This document shows, in pieces, positions 42,807 through 52,152 of a DNA stretch of 64,000 nucleotides. A program made the translations under genes and the position numbers. Position 1 is the stretch's first letter; every line of letters starts with the position of its first letter. Source of the stretch: Microcoleus sp. EPA2. GTDB taxonomy: Bacteria > Cyanobacteriota > Cyanobacteriia > Cyanobacteriales > Microcoleaceae. The notes below the pieces were generated by a model that saw only the letters and a list, made by a program, of their open reading frames with translations, was not told the origin of the DNA and ran no database searches. The DNA is taken from NCBI GenBank assembly GCA_020882975.1, contig JAHRFD010000001.1:370388-434387 (forward strand). The letters run 5' to 3'.

Positions 42807-43889
42807 TTAGGCTATAGAAATTTTGGGAGACAGGTAAACATCTTGAATGGCGTTAAATAATTTTACCCCTTCTTCAAAAGGTCTCTGAAAGGTTTTACGT
42901 CCAGAAATTAAACCGCAACCCCCAGCGCGTTTGTTAATTACTGCTGTGCGAATGGCTTCTGCAAAATCGGTTTTTCCTGAAGCACCGCCGGAATTAATTA
43001 AACCCATCCTTCCTGCATAACAGTTGAGGACTTGATAGCGAGTCAGATCGATCGGGTGATCCGTCGTTAAATCCGAATAAACCCGCTTGTCGGTTTTGCC
43101 GTAACTGTTACTGCTAGCTTTAGCAACAGCTTCGTAACCGTGGTTGCACTCTGGTAATTTTTGCTTAATAATGTCAGCTTGAATTGTCACACCCAAGTGA
43201 TTTGCTTGGCCGGTCAAATCCGCTGCAAGGTGATAATCTTTGTCTTGTTTAAAGATGTCGTTGCGGAGATAACACCACAGAATTGTCGCCATTCCGTATT
43301 CGTGAGCATGAGCAAAAGCTTGACTGACTTCTTGGATTTGTCTGGTCGATTCCGGCGACCCAAAATAGATTGTGGCTCCGACTGCAACGGCTCCCAAATT
43401 CCAAGCTTGTTCGACGGAAGCAAACATTATTTGGTCGTATTGATTGGGATAAGTTAGCAATTCATTGTGATTTAACTTGACAATGAAAGGGATTTTGTGC
43501 GCGTATTTACGAGATACACTTCCCAAAACTCCTAGGGTAGTGGCGACAGCATTGCATCCGGCAGAAATTGCTAATTTAATGATATTTTCGCTGTCAAAAT
43601 AGATGGGATTTGGTGCGAAAGAAGCGCCGGCTGAGTGTTCGATTCCTTGGTCTACGGGCAGGATAGATAAATAGCCGGTATTTGCTAAGCGTCCGCTAGA
43701 ATATAGTTGCTGAAGAGAGCGGAGGACTTGAGGCGATCGATCGGTTTGAGCGAAAATGCGATCGACCCAATCCGGGCCGGGTAGGTGCAATAAATCTTTA
43801 GAAACTTTTGCTTGATAGCCCAGCAAGTCTTCTGCTTCATCGCCGAGCCAAGACTCGATGGAATTGGAAACTGATAGTGTAGCTGTCAT
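42807..43889 (-). CDS. Class I fructose-bisphosphate aldolase
   Basis: The 360-aa protein is an archaeal-type/DhnA class I aldolase, which cleaves fructose-1,6-bisphosphate by a Schiff base. Visible features are the N-terminal [19 protein letters not shown] block, [11 protein letters not shown], a [13 protein letters not shown] strand and the phosphate-binding [20 protein letters not shown] and [15 protein letters not shown] segments. Many cyanobacteria keep this enzyme beside the class II aldolase for glycolysis and the Calvin cycle. Confidence 0.93.
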   Translation of the reverse strand: MTATLSVSNSIESWLGDEAEDLLGYQAKVSKDLLHLPGPDWVDRIFAQTDRSPQVLRSLQQLYSSGRLANTGYLSILPVDQGIEHSAGASFAPNPIYFDSENIIKLAISAGCNAVATTLGVLGSVSRKYAHKIPFIVKLNHNELLTYPNQYDQIMFASVEQAWNLGAVAVGATIYFGSPESTRQIQEVSQAFAHAHEYGMATILWCYLRNDIFKQDKDYHLAADLTGQANHLGVTIQADIIKQKLPECNHGYEAVAKASSNSYGKTDKRVYSDLTTDHPIDLTRYQVLNCYAGRMGLINSGGASGKTDFAEAIRTAVINKRAGGCGLISGRKTFQRPFEEGVKLFNAIQDVYLSPKISIA

Positions 43890-44107
43890 ACAGATTTCCC
43901 CTTCAATTTCAATGGTAGGCTAATGATTGTAGTCATTAGCCTTGCTGGTATTGTAGCAAAAAAATCCTAGTTGCCATCCGGGGGAATATCAGCAAAGTTT
44001 TTAATCAGATTAGAGACAAGAGCAACTTTGACGCGCTACTCTAGAATAAGCTGGCAGCTCAACAGCAGCTCAAGTACCAGCGCTCGATTCACAACTTCGC
44101 CATCAAA

Positions 44108-46738
44108 ATGTCACACATATACTTTGATTCTGACAACGGTCACAAATCCTTTGAGATGCCCGGTGCTCGGCCGCATTACAATCCCGATCGCCCCGGTCAA
44201 GTAGAGCATATTTTCCTGGACTTAGTGCTGGATATTCCCAAACAAAGCTTTCACGGTACTTGCAGCATCCGCATCAATCCAGTCCGCAGCGGTATTGACA
44301 AATTAACTTTAGATGCCGTTAACCTAAAAATTAAATCAGTAAAAGTCGGCAATATCGAGCAAAGTTTTGAGAGTGATGGCGAATTTCTAGAAATTCAACT
44401 ACAAGAACCAACCGCAGCCTACAAACCAATTACTATTGCGATCGACTATGCAGTCGAAAAACCCCAGCGAGGTCTTTATTTCGTCGGTCCCGACAAACAC
44501 TACCCCGATAAACCAACTCAAGTTTGGACGCAAGGCGAAGATGAAGATTCGCGCTTTTGGTTTCCCTGTTTCGACTATCCCGGACAACTGGCAACTTCCG
44601 AAATTAAAGTACAAGTTCCCAAACAACTTTTTGCTATTTCTAACGGGGAATTAATCAACACAGAAACCAAGGGAGATGATAAAATTTATCACTGGTTACA
44701 AAAACAGGTTCATCCCAGCTATTTGATGACTTTGGCTGTGGGAGATTTTGCGGAAATTAAAGATGAGTGGAACGGCAAACCTGTTAATTATTACGTGGAA
44801 AGAAGCCGGGAAGCTGATGCCAAACGCACCATGGGCAAAACGCCTCAAATGATTGAATTTTTCTCTCAGATATTTGGCTACCCTTACCCGTTTCCGAAAT
44901 ACGCTCAAGTCTGCGTCGATGATTTCATCTTCGGGGGGATGGAAAATACTTCGACAACTTTGCTAACAGATAGGTGCTTGTTAGACGAACGCGCTACTCT
45001 GGATAATCGTGGTTCGGAAAGCTTGGTTGCTCATGAATTAGCTCACCAATGGTTTGGCGATTTGGTAGTCATCAAACACTGGTCTCATGCTTGGATAAAA
45101 GAAGGCATGGCTTCTTATTCCGAGGTGCTGTGGACTGATAAAGCATACGGGAAAGAAGACGCGGCTTACTATATGTTAAATGAGGCGCGCAATTATTTAG
45201 CTGAAGATAGTGCTCGCTACCGTCGCCCGATGGTCACTCACGTTTACCGGGAGGCGATCGAATTGTACGATCGCCATTTGTACGAAAAAGGCGCTTGCGT
45301 TTATCACATGATCCGCGCCGAGTTGGGCGATGAGTTGTTTTTCAAAGCTATTCAGACTTTTGTCCAGGACAATGCTCACAAAACTGTAGAAACTATCGAT
45401 TTGTTGCGGGCGATCGAAAAAGCGACTGGCCGCAATTTAATGTTTTTGTTTGACCAGTACGTTTATCGAGGCGGTCATCCAGATTACAAAGTTGCTTATT
45501 CCTGGGATGGAGATAACAAACTAGCGAAAGTTACTGTTACCCAAACTCAGATCAAAGAACCTAAAAATGGCAATGCTAACAGTAAGGATGTATTCGATCT
45601 CAAAATTCCGATCGGCTTCGGTTACAAGCCGGAAAAATCAGATAGCGATGAGAGTTCTGCCTCCTCTGGGCCGAATCTGAAAACTTTCACAGTGCGCGTT
45701 TACGAACGGGAGCAAAGTTTCTATTTTCCTCTGGAACAGAAGCCAGCCTTCATTAGTTTTGATGTGGGAAATAAATACTTAAAAACAGTTAGTTTAGAGT
45801 TGCCGGTTGCCGAACTAAAAGCTCAATTACAATTCGATCCTGACCCTGTTTCCCGGATTTATGCCGCCCAAGCTTTGGCGAAAAAGGGAGGATTGGAGGT
45901 CGTGCATACGCTGTCAGAATCTCTGAAGAAAGAGCCGTTTTGGGCGGTGCGTGCGGAAGTTGCAGGCTATTTAGTAGAAATTAAACTCGACCAAGCTTTT
46001 GATGGTTTAGTAGCTGGTGTGAAGGATAAAGATGCTCGTGTTCGCCGTGCTGTGGTGGGGGCGCTGGGTAAAATCAAAACTCACGAAAGCTATAAAGCTT
46101 TGAGATCCATTGTTGAAAAAGGGGATGCTAGCTATTATGTAGAAGCAGCGGCTGCGAGTGCGATCGGGGGAATTGCAGGGGCTAACCTCGATGAAAAACC
46201 GACTGACGAACAGGTACTGAAAGAGTTAAAATTGGTGCTGAAAGAGCGTCAAGGGTGGAATGAGGTGGTGCGATCGGGGGCGATCTCCGGTTTAGCCCAA
46301 ATGAAAACCTCTGAAGACGCGCTGAATCAGATTTTGAAATACACAGCCATTGGTACTCCCCAAGCTTTGCGCTTGGGTGCAATTCGTGCTTTGGGTACAA
46401 TTTCAACAGGTCAAACTAATATCAATTTAGAACGGATTTTGCAGCGGCTGGCAGAATTGTCTAGAGAGACCTTTTTCTTGACTCAAGTATCTGTAGTTGC
46501 AGCATTAGGACAAATGGAAACTCGCAAAGCGATTCGGATTTTGCGTTCTTTGGCGGACCAAACTCCTGATGGGCGCGTTCGTCGCATGGCGGATGAGGCT
46601 GTGCAAAGAGTGCTCAAAAGCGCGGGTTCTGATGCAGCAGTGAAGCAGTTGCGAGAGGAATTAGACCAGGTGAAAAAGGATAATCAAGATTTGAAGAGTC
46701 GTTTGGAAAGTTTGGAGGCTAAGTCGAAACAAGATTAG
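44108..46738 (+). CDS. M1-family aminopeptidase with C-terminal HEAT repeats
   Basis: The 876-aa protein has an M1 gluzincin domain with the substrate-binding GGMENTS and the zinc motif HELAHQWFGD (His309, Glu310, His313), then KEGMASYSE with the third ligand. The N-terminal beta domain is typical (GTCSIRINP to GLYFVGPD). From about residue 575 HEAT-like repeats follow (VSRIYAAQALAKKGGLEVVH, DARVRRAVVGALGKIK, ALRLGAIRALGTI), then a short coiled coil (LREELDQVKKDNQDLKSRL). It would trim N-terminal residues from peptides; the HEAT part probably serves as the scaffold of the C-terminal domain. Confidence 0.92.
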   Translation: MSHIYFDSDNGHKSFEMPGARPHYNPDRPGQVEHIFLDLVLDIPKQSFHGTCSIRINPVRSGIDKLTLDAVNLKIKSVKVGNIEQSFESDGEFLEIQLQEPTAAYKPITIAIDYAVEKPQRGLYFVGPDKHYPDKPTQVWTQGEDEDSRFWFPCFDYPGQLATSEIKVQVPKQLFAISNGELINTETKGDDKIYHWLQKQVHPSYLMTLAVGDFAEIKDEWNGKPVNYYVERSREADAKRTMGKTPQMIEFFSQIFGYPYPFPKYAQVCVDDFIFGGMENTSTTLLTDRCLLDERATLDNRGSESLVAHELAHQWFGDLVVIKHWSHAWIKEGMASYSEVLWTDKAYGKEDAAYYMLNEARNYLAEDSARYRRPMVTHVYREAIELYDRHLYEKGACVYHMIRAELGDELFFKAIQTFVQDNAHKTVETIDLLRAIEKATGRNLMFLFDQYVYRGGHPDYKVAYSWDGDNKLAKVTVTQTQIKEPKNGNANSKDVFDLKIPIGFGYKPEKSDSDESSASSGPNLKTFTVRVYEREQSFYFPLEQKPAFISFDVGNKYLKTVSLELPVAELKAQLQFDPDPVSRIYAAQALAKKGGLEVVHTLSESLKKEPFWAVRAEVAGYLVEIKLDQAFDGLVAGVKDKDARVRRAVVGALGKIKTHESYKALRSIVEKGDASYYVEAAAASAIGGIAGANLDEKPTDEQVLKELKLVLKERQGWNEVVRSGAISGLAQMKTSEDALNQILKYTAIGTPQALRLGAIRALGTISTGQTNINLERILQRLAELSRETFFLTQVSVVAALGQMETRKAIRILRSLADQTPDGRVRRMADEAVQRVLKSAGSDAAVKQLREELDQVKKDNQDLKSRLESLEAKSKQD

Positions 46739-46756
46739 GTTAAGTAGATAAACCTA

Positions 46757-46820
46757 AAAAACCCGGTTTCTTCGATAAATTTCGATTTATGTGAGATATT
46801 GAGGAAGAAACCGGGTGTTT
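46757..46820. repeat. Palindromic element, AGAAACCGGGTTTCT family
   Basis: ACCCGGTTTCTTC (46761-46773) pairs with GAAGAAACCGGGT (46804-46816), 13 bp perfect, around a 30-nt AT-rich loop containing CGATAAATTTCG. It lies just after the aminopeptidase stop codon and may terminate it. Confidence 0.8.
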
Positions 46821-46926
46821 GACATCGCGCGTAAGTTATGTAAAACCTGGGTGAAATTTATGTTTTTAATTTTCAAGTGTCAATTAAGTTGAACCAGTTT
46901 TTGCACTACAATATGTTTCCTAAATT

Positions 46927-47343
46927 ATGAGTAGCAGAACAATTGTATTGGTGGAACAATCGGGGGTAATTCCCTACCGCCTTATGGACGGTAAAATTGA
47001 AGTAATGCTGATTACTTCTTCGGGAGGTAAGCGCTGGGTAATTCCCAAAGGTTTGATTGAACCTGACATGACTCCCGAAGATTCCGCGGCAAAGGAAGCT
47101 TGGGAGGAAGCAGGTGTATTGGGTCGAGTGTTTCCAGATTTGATGGGGACTTACGAATACTATAAGTCTGGTTGTACTTGGCAAGTAGATGTATTTTTAC
47201 TGCAAGTAGAAACTGTGGTGGAAAATTGGCCTGAAGCTTATAAGAGAAAGCGGCAGTGGGTGAGTATTCCTAAAGCAATTAAGCGGGTTGATGAACCGGA
47301 ATTGAAATTGATTCTTGGGGATTTGTCGCCTAGATTTTGGTAA
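46927..47343 (+). CDS. Nudix hydrolase
   Basis: The 138-aa protein has the Nudix box in near-canonical form (GLIEPDMTPEDSAAKEAWEE, then AGVLG), with Lys replacing the usual Arg before the EEAG glutamates. The beta strand GVIPYRL and the WVIPKG segment before it are typical. Substrate is not predictable; diphosphoinositol, ApnA and similar compounds are common for this subgroup. Confidence 0.88.
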   Translation: MSSRTIVLVEQSGVIPYRLMDGKIEVMLITSSGGKRWVIPKGLIEPDMTPEDSAAKEAWEEAGVLGRVFPDLMGTYEYYKSGCTWQVDVFLLQVETVVENWPEAYKRKRQWVSIPKAIKRVDEPELKLILGDLSPRFW

Positions 47344-47348
47344 AAATG

Positions 47349-47495
47349 AGTCCGGCGGTTTCAACCGCGTCTTGTCAAACAAAGTCCGCCTGCGCGGACT
47401 AAGATAAGAAGCTCAAAAGTCTAAACAAACAAAGTCCGGCGGTTTCAACCGCGTCTTGTCAAACAAAGTCCGCACAGGCGGACTAAGATAAGAAG
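47349..47495. repeat. Two 63-bp tandem palindromic units
   Basis: Units at 47349-47411 and 47433-47495 start AGTCCGGCGGTTTCAACCGC and end CTAAGATAAGAAG. Each holds an inner hairpin, AGTCCGC-ctgc-GCGGACT in the first and AGTCCGC-acag-GCGGACT in the second, where only the loop differs. They lie between convergent genes. Confidence 0.85.
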
Positions 47496-47499
47496 TAAA

Positions 47500-47982
47500 T
47501 TAAGCGTTAGCTGACAGGAAAGGAAGGCTTTCTGCTAGGTTATCTTTAACTTCAATTCCCTGTTTCATCGCCCAAAATTGGCTCAAAAAGTGGATTTGGC
47601 GCAAACCCACTATTAAATTTAAACCAGGTATGAAAATCCACCAAACTGTTAGCGGTTCTTTGATTCCTTCTTGGCGATACAGTTCGTTGACTGTGTTGTA
47701 AAGTTTGAATTGTACGATGTAAATCCAAGCAATGCCTAGGAAGGAAAACCAACCAAACCATCCGGGAACGTCGGGATCGTAGATTCGCAAAGCTTGGGGA
47801 ATGGCTACTCCTAACACAAAGGGTAGCAAGCAGAGGGTTCCTGACCACCCGGTGCCGTTATAGCGGCGCAACTCTTCTTGAATAATCCATTTATACCATC
47901 CGTAGTACAGCAGCAAGGTGGCTGCGGATAGCAAAATTACTTTCCACAAGGAGCGGGGTTTACCTAAAGGTTTTTCGGACAT
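47500..47982 (-). CDS. DUF4234-like membrane protein
   Basis: The 160-aa protein has about four hydrophobic helices (residues 12-30, 48-62, 75-92 and 112-128) with tryptophan-rich edges (YYGWYKWIIQEELRRY, VWWIFIPGLNLIVGLRQI). The pattern resembles DUF4234-type membrane proteins. No function can be assigned. The gene may share a transcript with the FAD oxidoreductase gene upstream on the same strand. Confidence 0.65.
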   Translation of the reverse strand: MSEKPLGKPRSLWKVILLSAATLLLYYGWYKWIIQEELRRYNGTGWSGTLCLLPFVLGVAIPQALRIYDPDVPGWFGWFSFLGIAWIYIVQFKLYNTVNELYRQEGIKEPLTVWWIFIPGLNLIVGLRQIHFLSQFWAMKQGIEVKDNLAESLPFLSANA

Positions 47983-48033
47983 ATTGAAATGTAAGAGATG
48001 GATGGCAATCTTGATTATATTAAGATTTGTTAA

Positions 48034-49182
48034 TTATTGCAAAATCATTTCTCGAATTGTGCGTGCTGTGGCGGGGGCGAGTAATACGCCGTTGCGATAG
48101 TGGCCGCTGGCGATGAGGATGTTGTTGTTACTGGAAAGTCGATCGATAATTGGTGCGGGTCGTTTTTCCGGGCGTGGGCGCAATCCTGACCATTGCTTGA
48201 TAATCTTGGCTGTTGCTAAGGCTGGACAAAGGGCGATCGCCTTTTCCATGACTTGCTGCAACATATCAGCATTCGCCTGAATTTCCTCGCTATTTACCGG
48301 AAACTCTACCGTCGCCCCTACCCAATATTCCTGATTTTCCAAAGGCACAATATGGACGTCATTGCAAGTAATTACTGGGGCAAAATCAGGATTTTCTAGA
48401 GGTTTGGGCGATCGCAAATGTAGCGCTTGTCCCAACACCGGCCGAATGTCAACCAATTGATTTAATGATGCGGTTAAAGCAGAAGAGCCTAAACCAGCAG
48501 CTACAATTAGCCAATCGAATTCTAAATTTCCTACATTTGTTTGAATCTGACATTTTGCACCATTTTCAATCACAGGCAAGATGTCTGTTCCACAAGGTAT
48601 TACATTGGTTGTGGGGTGGGCATTTTTCCCGCCCATGAGGCCTTGAACTTCTACCCCAAACTCAAAATTAACTCCTTTGAGCTTAGCAGCGTCAACTAAA
48701 GCTAAAGTCAGGGCTGTGGGATCGACTTGTCGATCGCGAGGTGAATAAATAGCACCAATAATATGATGATTGAGATTAAGATGAGGATGGCGATCGCGCA
48801 CTTGCTCTAAATCCCAAATTTCCAAATTCCAACCTTGAGACTGGCGAGTGGCTTGCAATTTTTCCCACTTACTTAAATCCTCTCCCTCGGAACAAAGCAT
48901 CAAAATTCCCTGTTTGTTAAAAGGAATTTTCCGCCCCGTCATTGCTTCTAATTCAGGAATCAGAGTTTCGTAATGCTGAAGGCTAGTTTCTCTTAACTGC
49001 CAATTTCTGCCCTTGGTTTTGTGGCTGATTACTCCCATCAATACACCGAGGGCTGCACCGGTGGATGCTTGTGCTGGTGGCTGTTTGTCGAATACAGTGA
49101 CTTTCAGTTCGGGATAGTGGCTCAGTTCAAAGGCGATCGATGCTCCGACAATACCACATCCAATAATTGCAATACGAACCAT
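48034..49182 (-). CDS. FAD-dependent oxidoreductase (glycine oxidase/DAO-like)
   Basis: The 382-aa protein has an N-terminal FAD dinucleotide fold (IAIIGCGIVGASIAFELS), the STGAALGVLMG segment and a C-terminal GXXNGXLLAP-type FAD-contact motif (ASGHYRNGVLLAPATARTI). DAO-family members oxidise amines; ThiO-like glycine oxidases feed thiamine synthesis and have this size. The substrate is undetermined, and no thi gene is adjacent. Confidence 0.85.
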   Translation of the reverse strand: MVRIAIIGCGIVGASIAFELSHYPELKVTVFDKQPPAQASTGAALGVLMGVISHKTKGRNWQLRETSLQHYETLIPELEAMTGRKIPFNKQGILMLCSEGEDLSKWEKLQATRQSQGWNLEIWDLEQVRDRHPHLNLNHHIIGAIYSPRDRQVDPTALTLALVDAAKLKGVNFEFGVEVQGLMGGKNAHPTTNVIPCGTDILPVIENGAKCQIQTNVGNLEFDWLIVAAGLGSSALTASLNQLVDIRPVLGQALHLRSPKPLENPDFAPVITCNDVHIVPLENQEYWVGATVEFPVNSEEIQANADMLQQVMEKAIALCPALATAKIIKQWSGLRPRPEKRPAPIIDRLSSNNNILIASGHYRNGVLLAPATARTIREMILQ

Positions 49183-49223
49183 TCAATTTTAGATTTTAGA
49201 TTTAAGATTTTAGGAATGATAGA

Positions 49224-49469
49224 GGACACGGCAATGCCCATTAGTGTCAACTTAAGGTATAACCTATAGTCCGGCAGGGGTTGAAACCCCTGCCTCAAAG
49301 CTAAAGTCCTCTTAAGAGGACTGAAGAGAAGAATTTTCCACTCATTAGTCCTCTTCAGAGGACTTTAGCTATTAGACAGGGAATTCATTCCCTGGCGGAC
49401 TGGCGGGCGACGTGGCAGACTTGGCGGGCTGACAGCTTAAGTTGACACCAATGGGCAATGCCGTGTCCC
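49224..49469. repeat. 246-bp MITE-like element with 34-bp terminal inverted repeats
   Basis: GGACACGGCAATGCCCATTA through GTGTCAACTTAAGG (49224-49257) is nearly inverse to 49436-49469 (CTTAAGTTGACACCAATGGG, GCAATGCCGTGTCCC), two mismatches apart. Inside lie further palindromes: GGCAGGGG/CCCCTGCC, AAAGTCCTCTTAAGAGGACT, AGTCCTCTTCAGAGGACT and CAGGGAATTCATTCCCTG. There is no coding capacity. Confidence 0.85.
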
Positions 49470-49500
49470 TACCCAAAATAATATTGTAGGGATACGGCAC
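49461..49500. repeat. Overlapping inverted repeat GCCGTGTCCCTAC
   Basis: GCCGTGTCCCTAC (49460-49472) and GTAGGGATACGGC (49486-49498) form a 13-bp stem with one mismatch around an AT-rich loop. The right arm of the neighbouring 246-bp element is thus shared by two alternative hairpins. Confidence 0.75.
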
Positions 49501-49513
49501 TGCGATCTGCTAA

Positions 49514-49957
49514 TTAAGCTTTAGGAATTAGCTGCAAGAAAGCATCAAAATCCTTGACTGCTTTTTGATAGCTGCTGGTAACTTTTGCATAGTCAAGATC
49601 CTTAGCAGCAATATCAATATTCACCAAATCTGCAAACAAACTCTTGGTTAAATCAACGGCTTGTTGTTGATCTTTAGGTAACAAACTTACAGATACGGTT
49701 TTCATTGCGCCCCGCAAGTCGCCCAGAGGACCATGAATGTAAGTTCTGGTATCAACCCAGTTGCGTTTTTGAATTAGAGTTCCCAGGTTATCCATGCGCG
49801 ATCGCAATTCTGTCAGAGTAGGAACATAACGCTGAATTTGCTGAACCTGCGCTGCTGTGTAAGTGGTGGGAACTTTTGCTTCCACACTGCTGCAACTTAC
49901 TAGAAATGCCATCAGAAATGACATCATTAAGGCAAGAATTGAACGGAGACGAATCAT
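49514..49957 (-). CDS. psbQ: Photosystem II lumenal protein PsbQ (CyanoQ)
   Basis: The 147-aa protein has a lipoprotein signal with lipobox FLVSC (Cys22) and a four-helix PsbQ domain (VQQIQRYVPTLTELRSRMDN, WVDTRTYIHGPLGDLRGAMK, KSLFADLVNIDIAAKDLDYA, YQKAVKDFDAFLQLIPKA). CyanoQ stabilises the oxygen-evolving complex on the lumenal side of photosystem II. A lipid anchor is normal for cyanobacteria. Confidence 0.93.
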   Translation of the reverse strand: MIRLRSILALMMSFLMAFLVSCSSVEAKVPTTYTAAQVQQIQRYVPTLTELRSRMDNLGTLIQKRNWVDTRTYIHGPLGDLRGAMKTVSVSLLPKDQQQAVDLTKSLFADLVNIDIAAKDLDYAKVTSSYQKAVKDFDAFLQLIPKA

Positions 49958-50027
49958 GTCGATTTTAGATTTTAGATTTTAGATTTTAGATGGTTCGTTG
50001 CGATCGAATACAGGTTCTACGGAAAGC

Positions 50028-50074
50028 TCGTTCCCCGGCTCTGCCTGGGAACGCAGATTCAGAGACTCTGCCTC
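50028..50074. repeat. Dispersed palindrome TCGTTCCCCGGCTCTGCCTGGGAACG family
   Basis: TCGTTCCCCGGCTCTGCCTG followed by GGAACGCAGATTCAGAGACT and CTGCCTC matches the composite at 3117 and 60361. The base changes are compensatory (TTCCC/GGGAA in place of TTACC/GGTAA). Confidence 0.8.
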
Positions 50075-50107
50075 GCTCACCCAGCACCGAAAGTGAGGTA
50101 CAAAATG

Positions 50108-50959
50108 TTAGTTTACCTCTTTTCGGCGCAGAAAACCAATTAGAGCATCACCAACTTTTTCTGACCAATGTTCTTGAGGATAATGCCCTGCTTGTTCTAC
50201 TTTGACCAATTCTGCATTTGGCAAGGAACTAACCAACTTTTCCACTGGTTGCACACTCAGCCAAGGGTCGGTTAATCCCCATACAAATAAGGTGGGTTTA
50301 GTCCATGCTGAAAATCCCGATTCAATTTCTGCTATTGACTGTGGCAATTGAATATTGCGGACTGTGTTCATGAGCGATCGCCCCGCATCGGAACTCTTCA
50401 AAAATGGGCGGCGATAAACATCTAAATCTTTGTCTGATATGATTTGGCGACAGCCACCTTCTAAGGTTCTGTCCACCAAAAGTGGGTCTTGGGTCATCAT
50501 ATCGCCAATAAAAGGCAGTCCTAATTGCTGCATTTTCCAAGGTAATTTTATATCGGCTGTAACGGGTGTATTAATGACTACTAAACGTTCTATTTTATCG
50601 GGGTTGCGCAGGGCATATTGAATGCCTGCGGAAGCTAAAAATCCTTGAACTATTAGGTAAAATTTGTCTATTTCTAAAGCTTGAATAAAATCAGCAAATG
50701 CTTGAACAAAAGCATCGGGAGTGTAGGGAAAGTCGCGTTTGTCCGGTTTGGTCGATCGCCCATAACCGATCCAATCTGGTGCGATCGCCCGAAACCCGTT
50801 TGTCGCTAAATCGGGCATGATTGCAGTCCAAGTAAAACTCTGAGATGGCAAACCGTGCAGTAACAGCACAGGAGGTTTATCAGTTTTGTTAACCGGATTT
50901 GTTTCTCGATAAAACCATTCCAGGGACCCGGACTGGATTGTCTTTTCGTCAATTGACAT
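50108..50959 (-). CDS. Alpha/beta hydrolase-fold protein lacking the nucleophile
   Basis: The 283-aa protein has the haloalkane dehalogenase/epoxide-hydrolase layout: oxyanion LLHGLPSQSF, DWIGYGRS, the acid strand LFVWGLTDPWLSV and the histidine EQAGHYPQEHW. At the nucleophile elbow the usual GxSxG or QDWGG reads VQGFLAS, with Gly106 where Asp/Ser is expected. It is thus probably not a classical hydrolase. It lies between psbQ and petA on the same strand. It might act in pigment or lipid binding or have an altered mechanism, which is speculation. Confidence 0.85.
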   Translation of the reverse strand: MSIDEKTIQSGSLEWFYRETNPVNKTDKPPVLLLHGLPSQSFTWTAIMPDLATNGFRAIAPDWIGYGRSTKPDKRDFPYTPDAFVQAFADFIQALEIDKFYLIVQGFLASAGIQYALRNPDKIERLVVINTPVTADIKLPWKMQQLGLPFIGDMMTQDPLLVDRTLEGGCRQIISDKDLDVYRRPFLKSSDAGRSLMNTVRNIQLPQSIAEIESGFSAWTKPTLFVWGLTDPWLSVQPVEKLVSSLPNAELVKVEQAGHYPQEHWSEKVGDALIGFLRRKEVN

Positions 50960-50969
50960 TATTTTAAGA

Positions 50970-51020
50970 ATGGGGAATGGGGAATTGGGAATTGGGAATG
51001 GGGAATTGGGAATTGGGAAT
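50970..51020. repeat. Heptamer repeat GGGAATT / GGGGAAT
   Basis: GGGAATGGGGAATTGGGAAT followed by TGGGAATGGGGAATTGGGAA is tandem heptamer sequence just upstream of the alpha/beta hydrolase gene start. Confidence 0.85.
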
Positions 51021-51065
51021 CAGAAACGGCTAAAGCATCTTGGCAGTTGCTATCTATCAAACAAG

Positions 51066-51086
51066 AGGGCGGGGAATACCCGCCCT
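51066..51086 (-). terminator. Hairpin downstream of petA
   Basis: AGGGCGGG-GAATA-CCCGCCCT is a perfect 8-bp GC-rich stem, about 60 bp after the petA stop codon. On the petA strand it is followed by CTTGTTTG, a weak T-rich tract. Confidence 0.6.
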
Positions 51087-51144
51087 AATTACCTAGTAGT
51101 AGAATGTCTAGGACACTTTACTGGCGATCGAGTTAAAGCCACTA

Positions 51145-52152
51145 TTAGAAATTCATTTCAGCAGCTTGAACTTTTTCGACTTGTTTCTTCTTGAGAACCA
51201 GCATGATTTGAGCCAACATGGTCAAGGCCAAGAAAGCCATCAACCCTTTAACGCGATCGGCACTTTGCAGCACAATCTCAACATCTTTTTGACCAAACCC
51301 ACCTACATTAGGATTGTTTGTCAAAGCTTCACCTGCTGTCACAGTTTGTCCTTCAGAAACAAGCAGTTCAGGGCCCGGAGGAATTGTCTCAACAACTGCT
51401 TCACCTTCTGTCGGTAGAATTGTTACTTCATAACCGCCATCTTCTGGTGTGGAAATTTTAGAAATTGTACCAGCTACCGAAGCATTATAAACAGTATTAT
51501 TGCTTTTTGCACCAGTAGGATAAACCTGACCGCGACCGCGGTTGCCACCGACATAAATTAGGTATTTACCAAAGTGAACGGACTTGTCAGTTGCTGGATT
51601 TGGCGACAAAACTGGGAATACCAATTCTTTGTACTGATCTCCTGGCAGTGGGCCCACTAAAACAATATTTTCTTGGGTTTCGCTGTAAGGTTGGAAGTAA
51701 AGATCGCCGACTTTTTCCTTCATTTCTTCAGGAATTCTGTCTTCGGGAGCAATTTTGAAACCTTCGGGCAACATGACAACAGCGCCCACATTCAAGCCGC
51801 CTTTGCTACCATCGCCAACTACTTGTTGAACGTTGGTATCGTAGGGAACTTTGACAATAGCTTCAAAAACTGTGTCCGGCAAAACAGATTGGGGTACTTC
51901 TACTTCGGTGGGTTTGGCGCCGAGGTGACAGTTAGCGCAAACAATTTTGCCCGTTGCTTCGCGGGGAGTAGCGGGTGCTGTTTGCTGAGCCCAGAAAGGA
52001 TAGGCTAGTGCTGCTTGGGGAAGTGCGATGTCGCTGCTGAGGAAAAATGCAGCGGCGGCGATCGCAACTATGGCAGTTTTCGCGATCGTCCGAACACTGC
52101 GACGAACAATCGCAGATAAATTAATTTGTGGCATCAGAGTATTCAATCTCAA
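51145..52152 (-). CDS. petA: Apocytochrome f
   Basis: The 335-aa protein is cytochrome f of the b6f complex. A cleavable leader precedes mature YPFWAQQ (from Tyr51, whose amine ligates heme). Heme attachment is CANCH (Cys72, Cys75, His76). The C-terminal membrane helix [20 protein letters not shown] anchors it. It passes electrons from Rieske protein to plastocyanin or cytochrome c6. It is the second gene of a petC-petA operon. Met7 is an alternative start. Confidence 0.97.
   Translation of the reverse strand: MRLNTLMPQINLSAIVRRSVRTIAKTAIVAIAAAAFFLSSDIALPQAALAYPFWAQQTAPATPREATGKIVCANCHLGAKPTEVEVPQSVLPDTVFEAIVKVPYDTNVQQVVGDGSKGGLNVGAVVMLPEGFKIAPEDRIPEEMKEKVGDLYFQPYSETQENIVLVGPLPGDQYKELVFPVLSPNPATDKSVHFGKYLIYVGGNRGRGQVYPTGAKSNNTVYNASVAGTISKISTPEDGGYEVTILPTEGEAVVETIPPGPELLVSEGQTVTAGEALTNNPNVGGFGQKDVEIVLQSADRVKGLMAFLALTMLAQIMLVLKKKQVEKVQAAEMNF

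Noticed and set aside
49224-49500. Defence or retron-type system in the palindromic element
   Set aside because: No reverse transcriptase or effector gene lies nearby; the element has no coding capacity.
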